This document shows positions 1-5,086 of a DNA stretch of 8,592 nucleotides, in pieces (within the stretch, counting starts at the first letter, position 1; each line of letters begins with the position of its first letter). The notes beneath the pieces are model-generated. The model did no database searches, was not told the origin of the DNA, and worked only from the letters and a program-made list of their open reading frames with translations. This stretch comes from Porticoccus sp. GTDB taxonomy: Bacteria > Pseudomonadota > Gammaproteobacteria > Pseudomonadales > Porticoccaceae. The translations under genes and the position numbers were made by a program. The DNA is taken from contig DRHD01000171.1 in NCBI GenBank assembly GCA_011049795.1, forward strand, positions 1 through 8,592. The letters are read 5' to 3'.

Positions 1-167
1 AGCTCGCAGAAGCTGGCATTAACCTACACTCACTGACTACCTGGTGGGATGTTTTAGAGGTCTGCAAGGAAAGCGGTGAAATGGACGATCAATCACTGGC
101 CGAAATTGAAGCCTTCCTAAATGCACCTGAAGAATGGTCGCTCGCTCATGGCGGTGCTAAAGGCTAA
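1..167 (+). CDS. pyrE: Orotate phosphoribosyltransferase, C-terminal fragment (5' end outside window)
   Basis: This is an open frame entering from the left edge (codons start at base 3) and ending at TAA 165-167, giving 54 residues. The tail contains LHSLTTWWDVLEVC, then an acidic helix with LAEIEAFLNAP, and ends EEWSLAHGGAKG. As I remember it, this matches the C-terminus of the longer OPRT form common in alphaproteobacteria and some other bacteria, with TWWDVL, a VEAFLNDP-like helix and a WS-x-x-HGG end. The short E. coli PyrE ends differently. OPRT transfers phosphoribose from PRPP to orotate to make OMP, the fifth step of cytosolic UMP synthesis. The PRPP-binding motif lies outside the window, so the assignment rests on the tail alone. 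The gene runs convergently toward the DUF547 gene and is followed by a stem-loop. Confidence 0.68.
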   Translation, partial: LAEAGINLHSLTTWWDVLEVCKESGEMDDQSLAEIEAFLNAPEEWSLAHGGAKG

Positions 168-184
168 GTTTTATTTTCTTATCC

Positions 185-205
185 AGGGGATGCACAACAT
201 CCCCT
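185..205 (+). terminator. Stem-loop after pyrE, probable terminator
   Basis: An 8-bp perfect stem (AGGGGATG at 185-192 paired with CATCCCCT at 198-205) encloses a 5-base loop, CACAA. It begins 17 bases after the pyrE stop. The following TCTTACTT is only moderately T-rich, so intrinsic termination may be incomplete. Read on the other strand the stem is followed by GGATAAG, which does not fit a terminator, so it is assigned to the + strand. Confidence 0.55.
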
Positions 206-221
206 CTTACTTAAAACCAAC

Positions 222-249
222 TAACTATCTTATATTTATCAGATAGTTA
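222..249. terminator. Second stem-loop in the convergent spacer, possible bidirectional terminator
   Basis: A 9-bp perfect stem (TAACTATCT at 222-230 paired with AGATAGTTA at 241-249) encloses a 10-base AT-rich loop. On the + strand it is followed by TTCTTGTATATT. On the - strand it is followed by GTTGGTTTTAAG. Both tails are moderately T-rich. It lies between two converging genes, 55 bases after pyrE and 67 bases beyond the DUF547 stop, so it could end transcription from either side. The stem is AT-rich and hence not strong. Confidence 0.45.
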
Positions 250-316
250 TTCTTGTATATTAATGTTTAATGTTATGAATAAATAGACTCTGACAACTTA
301 CTTAGCCCCATAATAT

Positions 317-1126
317 TTAGGGCGCATTTAGACTCCAGTCGTAGTCGTAATCTATCTCTCCCTGAAAGCCAAGGAGATATAAAGCAAGCCGGTCATCTGC
401 GTAGTGAGCAAAGACCTTAAGCATTGTTTTGTCGTCTTTGGCAAAGTCCGTACGATACCAATTGAACATACTCGACACTTTCATTTTGCCATTTTTAAGG
501 TAAACCCCACGAGGATGGTTTATATAATCGTGGCCGGATTTTTCTAGCAGGTCATCCACATTTGCAGCGGTAAATGCCTGAGCGAGTAAATTGGGGCAAC
601 TAATGCTGGTACAGCTAATGCCAAAATGTACTTTGTGATCCTTCCATATGGGCCTAAGGATTCGGTGTTCAATATCATTTAGACTAAGGCTCTTCCCTGC
701 CACCCTGGTCAAGGCGCTGTCCAGTGCACTCCCACCTTCAATGTCATTGATGCTTTTTATGGGGTAGTTCTCTAACACCAAGTTAACGGCCAGTGCGTTG
801 TACAAATTCAGCCAGTAGGCCTGTTGTACCCGCCGGTCATATGTTCTGGGATCAAGGCTCTCCAAATGCTCAATATAGCGGACCAAAGCCTTCTTCTTAG
901 CCGGTGTTACAGCACTGTAACGGAAGCGATTAACCCCGGATGCATGATTATCAATGACATAAGTACCCAGAATTGAATTCCAGTCACTATGATCTATTCT
1001 GGCAAAGTTACCCAGACTACTCTTGTCCCAGAAACCCCAATAATCCTGACTAGGCGCAGCCACTACGGTGCAGCTGACCAGTAATAGTCCAAAAATTAGT
1101 GCATTGAGCGGTTTAATCAGAGTCAT
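317..1126 (-). CDS. Exported DUF547 domain protein
   Basis: This is a complete 269-residue protein of the DUF547 family, whose biochemical role I cannot name. The family pattern is visible in order: QAYWLNLYNALAVNLV at 102-117, LSLNDIEHRILRP at 147-159, HFGISCTSISCPNL at 167-180 (with Cys172 and Cys177), SSMFNWYRTDF at 218-228, and the typical DYDWSLN end at 261-267. The N-terminus has Lys5, then a hydrophobic stretch at about 7-23, so the protein is exported. LVSC at 16-19 fits a lipobox, with Thr after the Cys. An Ala-Ala-Pro at 23-25 makes ordinary signal-peptidase cleavage an alternative. The start is supported by a Shine-Dalgarno-like AGAGGG six bases before the ATG. The gene diverges from bioA across 67 bp and converges on pyrE. 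No neighbour explains its role. Confidence 0.93.
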   Translation of the reverse strand: MTLIKPLNALIFGLLLVSCTVVAAPSQDYWGFWDKSSLGNFARIDHSDWNSILGTYVIDNHASGVNRFRYSAVTPAKKKALVRYIEHLESLDPRTYDRRVQQAYWLNLYNALAVNLVLENYPIKSINDIEGGSALDSALTRVAGKSLSLNDIEHRILRPIWKDHKVHFGISCTSISCPNLLAQAFTAANVDDLLEKSGHDYINHPRGVYLKNGKMKVSSMFNWYRTDFAKDDKTMLKVFAHYADDRLALYLLGFQGEIDYDYDWSLNAP

Positions 1127-1193
1127 TTTTACCCTCTAAATACCCATTTAATTTCACCAAGTGCTTTGATACCACGAACCCTGCTACCTTACA
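1127..1193. promoter_or_regulatory. Divergent promoter spacer between the DUF547 gene and bioA
   Basis: Two genes start outward from this 67-bp spacer, so it should hold or overlap both promoters. I could not find a convincing -35/-10 pair on either strand. A degenerate inverted repeat is present: TTTGATACC at 1165-1173 and ACCTTACAA at 1186-1194, each 6 of 9 with the E. coli BirA half-sites (TTGTAAACC / GGTTTACAA). The 12-base spacing is shorter than the usual 14-16, so a biotin operator is not claimed. Confidence 0.35.
1132..1137 (-). promoter_or_regulatory. Ribosome binding site of the DUF547 gene
   Basis: On the - strand AGAGGG stands six bases before the ATG at 1126, a good Shine-Dalgarno match with normal spacing. 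It fixes the start and so the full hydrophobic export signal. Confidence 0.75.
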
Positions 1194-2522
1194 ATGACAA
1201 CTTCCCAACCTGTGAATTGCATCCCGATGGAACAACTGACCACATCGCAAATATCGAGTATTGACCAGCAACATATCTGGCACCCCTACTCTTCACTGAC
1301 AGCTCCGATTCCAGCCTACCATGTGGCCAGCGCCAGTGGTGTACGGCTAAAACTGGCCGATGGCCGTGAGCTTATTGATGGTATGTCTTCCTGGTGGTCA
1401 GCCATTCATGGTTACAACCACCCTACGTTAAATATAGCCCTAAAAGACCAAGTCGACATCATGTCTCATGTGATGTTTGGTGGCATTATTCATGAACCTG
1501 CCGCTCAACTTTGTAAAACTCTGGTGGATATTACCCCTGATGGTCTGGAGAAGGTTTTTCTCAGCGATTCAGGCTCTGTTAGTGTTGAGGTTGCCCTGAA
1601 AATGGCCATTCAGTACTGGTACTCTCTGGGGCAACCACAAAAAACGCGCATTTTAAGCCTTCGTAAGGGTTACCACGGTGATACTTTTGGAGCGATGTCG
1701 GTCTGTGACCCTGTCACTGGCATGCACCATTTGTTCAGTAGCACGCTTGCCCAGCAGTTGTTCACTGAATCTCCCCGCTGCCGCTTTCACGACGATTGGG
1801 ATGAGAGCTGTATTGCCGATATAAAGAATCTGCTAGAGAAACACAGTCACGAATTAGCAGCGGTTATTCTTGAGCCCATCTTACAGGGTACCGGGGGCAT
1901 GCATTTTTATTCACCCACGTATTTAAAGCGGGTTCGTGAGTTGTGTGATGAGTATGACGTGCTGCTCATTGTCGATGAAATTGCCACAGGCTTTGGGCGT
2001 ACCGGTAAACTTTTTGGCTGCGAATGGGCCGATATTACCCCTGATATTTTATGTCTCGGTAAAGCTATGACTGGCGGCTACATGACATTGGCCGCCACTT
2101 TGTGTACCTCAAAGGTCAGTGATGGAATCTGCAATGGTGAGGCCGGAGTCTTTATGCACGGCCCAACGTTTATGGGCAACCCCCTCGCCTGCTCAGTAGC
2201 CAATGCCAGTATCGATTTATTACTCAGCACAAACTGGCAAGCCCGAATTAGTGACATTGAGCAACAGCTTAAGTCTGGATTGGCACCTGCAAAGGATTTC
2301 GACAATGTTACCGATGTACGCTGTCTCGGTGCGGTGGGGGTTATAGAAACGAAAAAGCCTGTGGATGTTGCACAGATTCAAAAGCAGTTTGTGGCAGAGG
2401 GTATCTGGGTGAGGCCCTTTGGCACCAGGGTCTACGTGATGCCGCCTTATATTATATCTGAGAGCGATTTAGATACGCTCATGACAGGTATGCTCAATGT
2501 GGTAAAAAACTATAAGAATTGA
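1194..2522 (+). CDS. bioA: Adenosylmethionine-8-amino-7-oxononanoate aminotransferase
   Basis: This cytosolic PLP enzyme moves the amino group of S-adenosylmethionine to 8-amino-7-oxononanoate (KAPA), giving 7,8-diaminopelargonate (DAPA), the antepenultimate step of biotin synthesis. It is a fold-type I, class III aminotransferase, close to E. coli BioA along its length. Visible marks are IWHPY at 28-32, DGMSSWWSAIHGYNHP at 62-77, SDSGSVSVEVALKMA at 124-138, YHGDTFGAMSVCDP at 160-173, DEIATGFGRTGK at 261-272 (Asp261 binds the PLP pyridine nitrogen), LGKAMTGG at 288-295 with the Schiff-base Lys290, and HGPTFMGNPLAC at 322-333. The 442 residues compare with 429 in E. coli. The extra lies at the N-terminus: the internal ATG at 1227 (residue 12) would give 431 and aligns better. 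Neither ATG has a Shine-Dalgarno sequence, so the start is unsettled. No other bio gene is in the window. Confidence 0.97.
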   Translation: MTTSQPVNCIPMEQLTTSQISSIDQQHIWHPYSSLTAPIPAYHVASASGVRLKLADGRELIDGMSSWWSAIHGYNHPTLNIALKDQVDIMSHVMFGGIIHEPAAQLCKTLVDITPDGLEKVFLSDSGSVSVEVALKMAIQYWYSLGQPQKTRILSLRKGYHGDTFGAMSVCDPVTGMHHLFSSTLAQQLFTESPRCRFHDDWDESCIADIKNLLEKHSHELAAVILEPILQGTGGMHFYSPTYLKRVRELCDEYDVLLIVDEIATGFGRTGKLFGCEWADITPDILCLGKAMTGGYMTLAATLCTSKVSDGICNGEAGVFMHGPTFMGNPLACSVANASIDLLLSTNWQARISDIEQQLKSGLAPAKDFDNVTDVRCLGAVGVIETKKPVDVAQIQKQFVAEGIWVRPFGTRVYVMPPYIISESDLDTLMTGMLNVVKNYKN

Positions 2523-2539
2523 TGACTGCAACGTACCAT

Positions 2540-3577
2540 TTAGACCAGAGAGTAGAGTCCAACAGCCTTATTCAGTTTCTCCATAAAAGGAACACTGTAG
2601 GCTCGGGCTTTTTCTGCACCCTCACGTAATACTTGTTCAATATGCGCGGGGTTTTCCATCAGTTCGTTGTAACGTTCTCTTGGCTCGCGTAGCTCTTCGT
2701 TAATCAGTTCGAATAATTGTTTTTTCGCTTCACCCCAGGCGATACCGTTTTCAAATTCTTTACGCATATAGGCCGTTTGCTCTTCTGTAGCAAAAGCTCG
2801 CCATATCTGGAATACCGTGGAAGTATCTGGGTCTTTGGGCTCTCCCGGTTCCAGCAGATTCGTTTTAATTTTATTAATGTGTTTTTTCAGCTTCTTTTCA
2901 GGAAGAAACAGCGGAATGGTATTGCCGTAACTTTTACTCATTTTGCGGCCATCCAGCCCCTGCAATACAGCGACATGATCGTCTACCACTGCCTCAGGTA
3001 AAGCGAAATTCTGGCCATAAATATGATTAAAACGCTGGGCGATATCTCGGGCCATTTCAATATGCTGGATCTGATCCCGACCTACAGGGACTTTGGTACC
3101 GTTGAACATTAAAATATCAGCAGCCATCAGTACAGGATAAGAAAATAACCCCATGGTAATCGCAGCATCGGGATCTTCTCCCGCATCCAGATTCTTCTGA
3201 ACCGAATCTTTATAGGCATGAGCCCTATTCATAAGCCCTTTTGCCGCGACACAGTTAAGGAACCAGGTGAGTTGCGGGATTTGAGGGATGTCGGACTGCC
3301 GGTAAAAAACAACGTTGTCTGTATTCAGGCCCAGTGCTAACCATGTAGCCGCAATCTCTCGTGTTGACTCATGTACCTTTGCTGGATCCTGACATTTGAT
3401 CAGTGCATGGAGGTCTGCCAAAAAATAGTACGCATCGACATTAGTACCCTGACTAGCAGCAATAGCAGGCCGAATGGCTCCCACATAGTTACCCAAATGA
3501 GGGGTTCCTGTGGTGGTGATACCGGTAAGGACTGTATCGTTCGTTGGCGCTGTGGAGATATCATTGCTCATGGGCAT
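2540..3577 (-). CDS. trpS: Tryptophanyl-tRNA synthetase
   Basis: This class Ic aminoacyl-tRNA synthetase activates tryptophan with ATP and loads it on tRNA-Trp in the cytosol. The HIGH-type signature is TGTPHLGNY at 23-31. The Rossmann core continues through FLADLHALI (52-60) and NRAHAYKDS (117-125), then the substrate-pocket segment SYPVLMAADILMFN (146-159), VPVGRDQIQHIEMARDI (163-179), and the KMSKS loop at 212-216. The helical C-terminal anticodon-binding region follows. The length of 345 compares with 334 in E. coli. The N-terminal motif differs from the E. coli QPSG-x-LTIGNY and matches the Pseudomonas-like form. The start at MPM is favoured because AAGAGC lies five bases upstream; the ATG at 3571 is the alternative. 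It is the last of three - strand genes and converges on bioA with a 17-bp gap. The spacer before it is rich in stem-loops. Confidence 0.97.
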   Translation of the reverse strand: MPMSNDISTAPTNDTVLTGITTTGTPHLGNYVGAIRPAIAASQGTNVDAYYFLADLHALIKCQDPAKVHESTREIAATWLALGLNTDNVVFYRQSDIPQIPQLTWFLNCVAAKGLMNRAHAYKDSVQKNLDAGEDPDAAITMGLFSYPVLMAADILMFNGTKVPVGRDQIQHIEMARDIAQRFNHIYGQNFALPEAVVDDHVAVLQGLDGRKMSKSYGNTIPLFLPEKKLKKHINKIKTNLLEPGEPKDPDTSTVFQIWRAFATEEQTAYMRKEFENGIAWGEAKKQLFELINEELREPRERYNELMENPAHIEQVLREGAEKARAYSVPFMEKLNKAVGLYSLV

Positions 3578-3582
3578 TTTTT

Positions 3583-3588
3583 GCTCTT
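3583..3588 (-). promoter_or_regulatory. Ribosome binding site of trpS
   Basis: The - strand AAGAGC ends five bases before the ATG at 3577. This favours the MPM start over the second ATG two codons later, for which the spacing would be too long. The match is partial. Confidence 0.5.
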
Positions 3589-3605
3589 GGACAGATTTTC
3601 TTCGT

Positions 3606-3662
3606 GCTGACTAAGCATCCATAGTCAGCCTATGGTGGCGCCCATCATACGGATTTAATCCG
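3606..3662 (-). promoter_or_regulatory. Three near-contiguous inverted repeats in the trpS leader
   Basis: On the + strand: GCTGACTA at 3606-3613 pairs perfectly with TAGTCAGC at 3622-3629 over an 8-base loop. TATGGTGG at 3631-3638 pairs with CCATCATA at 3642-3649 over CGC, with one G-T pair that becomes an A-C mismatch in trpS-sense RNA. CGGAT at 3650-3654 pairs with ATCCG at 3658-3662 over TTA. In trpS-sense RNA none is followed by a U tract, so they do not look like terminators. A leader RNA structure or protein-binding sites are possible. TATGAT (- strand, 3649-3644) resembles a -10 box but has no good -35 partner. Confidence 0.4.
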
Positions 3663-3694
3663 AGTAATAAAGTAGCAACTGTGTCCATTCAGGC

Positions 3695-5002
3695 TCAGTT
3701 GATAATCAAGCTATCTTGGTAGTTATATAAGCCCCGTAAAACCCGATACAGATAAAAGGCGTCCTTTGTACCAGCCAGTTCACGAATTGAGTGCATGGCA
3801 AAGGTGGGCACACCGACATCAAGTGTCTGAACACCGATACTTGCCGCTGTAATGGGGCCAATGGTACTCCCACACCCTAAATCGGTACGATTGACAAATG
3901 ACTGTACAGGGACATTCTGTTGCTCGCACAGGTGTCGAAATATAGAAGAGGTGACACTGCTAGTAGCATAACGCTGGTTGGCATTAACTTTAATCACCGG
4001 CCCCTTATTAAGAATAGGACCGTGATGGCTGTCATGCTTATCGCTGTAGTTGGGGTGAATACCATGGGCATTGTCTGCCGACACCAGTAATGACTGGCTA
4101 ATAACTCGGGCTCGCGATTCAGGCTCAGGGTAAAGCCGCTCCAGTAACGATTTAAGCATTGGCCCATTAGCGCCACAACTGGAAGTACTGCCTACTTCTT
4201 CATGGTCACTACAAATAAGCATGCTGCTCACCTGACCATCAGCACCAAGAAGTGCTTTCATGCCGGTAAAACAACTCAGCAGATTGTCCAGCCTCGCACT
4301 GGAAATAAAATCCTGATTAAGCCCGGTAATCGCCGGCTTCTGACAATCGTAAAGGTACAGATCATAGTCCAGCACTTGTAGCTCCATTGGGTCACCGTAC
4401 TGCCCCAACAACTGTGCCGCTAATAATGCTCGGAAATCCTCGCCACAATCCTCGCCACAATTAAAGAGCAATGGAGGAATGTCTGTCTGAGGGTTAATCG
4501 TACGGTTTTTATTTGCCTCTCTGTCCAGATGGATAGCTAGGCTGGGAATAACTGCTACGGGCTTTTTCATGTCCACAAGAGCTTGCTGTAAACGCCCATC
4601 TCCCGTGTTGAAAACAATACGTCCCGCTATAGATAGGTCACGGTCGAACCATGGGTTAAGGAGTGCTCCACCATAAACTTCCACACCCAACTGAAAATAA
4701 TTATGTTTGTACAGCTCAGGATTAGGCTTCACCTTCAAGCAAGGGCTATCCGTATGAGCACCAACCATACGAATACCCGTGTCTACGGCAGAATCCTGAC
4801 CCATGACAAAGGCAATAATCGAAGAACCGTTACGGGTCACGTAGTAACGCCCGCCTGGAATAATATTCCAACTGTCTTCTTCAACCAGTGGCAAAAAGCC
4901 CTCTGCTTCCAGAGACATTTGAATATTTTTCACAGCATGAAATGGTGTCGGAGAGCGGTGAATAAAATCCAATAGCTGTTGGTTGTAATCCTGATTATCC
5001 AT
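3695..5002 (-). CDS. apeB: M18-family aminopeptidase (aspartyl-aminopeptidase type)
   Basis: This is a zinc metallo-aminopeptidase of family M18, expected in the cytosol, where it removes N-terminal residues (acidic ones in characterised members) during peptide turnover. The two-metal site is legible: [13 protein letters not shown] at 81-93 (His83, and Asp85 beside it), SARLDNL at 235-241 (bridging Asp239), DHEEVGS at 266-272 (catalytic and metal-binding Glu268/269), VSADNAHG at 307-314 (Asp310), and FAMHSIRE at 401-408 (His404). YYVTRN at 53-58 and RYATSS at 344-349 are family landmarks. The 435 residues are close to the roughly 429 I recall for Pseudomonas ApeB. An oddity is a direct 12-bp duplication giving CGEDCGED at 182-189. 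AGGA sits eight bases before the ATG. It lies 84 bp after the AsmA-like gene and 117 bp before trpS, on the same strand. Confidence 0.95.
   Translation of the reverse strand: MDNQDYNQQLLDFIHRSPTPFHAVKNIQMSLEAEGFLPLVEEDSWNIIPGGRYYVTRNGSSIIAFVMGQDSAVDTGIRMVGAHTDSPCLKVKPNPELYKHNYFQLGVEVYGGALLNPWFDRDLSIAGRIVFNTGDGRLQQALVDMKKPVAVIPSLAIHLDREANKNRTINPQTDIPPLLFNCGEDCGEDFRALLAAQLLGQYGDPMELQVLDYDLYLYDCQKPAITGLNQDFISSARLDNLLSCFTGMKALLGADGQVSSMLICSDHEEVGSTSSCGANGPMLKSLLERLYPEPESRARVISQSLLVSADNAHGIHPNYSDKHDSHHGPILNKGPVIKVNANQRYATSSVTSSIFRHLCEQQNVPVQSFVNRTDLGCGSTIGPITAASIGVQTLDVGVPTFAMHSIRELAGTKDAFYLYRVLRGLYNYQDSLIIN
4435..4461. repeat. 12-bp tandem direct repeat inside the M18 gene
   Basis: AATCCTCGCCAC occurs twice in a row at 4435-4446 and 4447-4458, followed by AAT, giving 2.25 perfect copies. 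The unit is in frame and encodes the doubled CGED of the aminopeptidase at residues 182-189, in a variable loop between the PPLL segment and the DFRALL helix. It leaves the reading frame and metal ligands intact. Confidence 0.9.
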
Positions 5003-5009
5003 AGATCAT

Positions 5010-5013
5010 TCCT
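5010..5013 (-). promoter_or_regulatory. Ribosome binding site of the M18 aminopeptidase gene
   Basis: On the - strand AGGA lies seven bases before the ATG at 5002, which supports MDNQ as the N-terminus. Confidence 0.65.
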
Positions 5014-5086
5014 ATTAGTATTATGTGTAGAGTCCGGGCTGATTGAGACTGGATGCTGCTCGGAAGCTACCCACCCATTTGGTTAT

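Noticed and set aside
305..323. GCCC/GGGC inverted repeat overlapping the DUF547 stop codon as a terminator
   Set aside because: The stem is only 4 bp with a long AT-rich loop and no T tract. The stem-loop at 222-249 is a better candidate.
1165..1194. Possible BirA biotin operator before bioA
   Set aside because: Half-sites match only 6 of 9 each and are 12 bases apart instead of the usual 14-16. Similarity at this level is expected by chance.
2078..2305. A 75-codon open frame on the - strand within bioA
   Set aside because: It lies wholly under conserved BioA sequence and shows no domain of its own.
3371..3610. A 79-codon + strand frame over the trpS 5' end
   Set aside because: It is the reverse of conserved TrpRS sequence, with no recognisable family and no ribosome site I could accept.
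3611..3688. A 25-codon - strand frame considered as a Trp attenuator leader peptide for trpS
   Set aside because: It has no Trp codon, a poor ribosome site, and the hairpin after it has no U tract. It is kept only as part of the leader observation.
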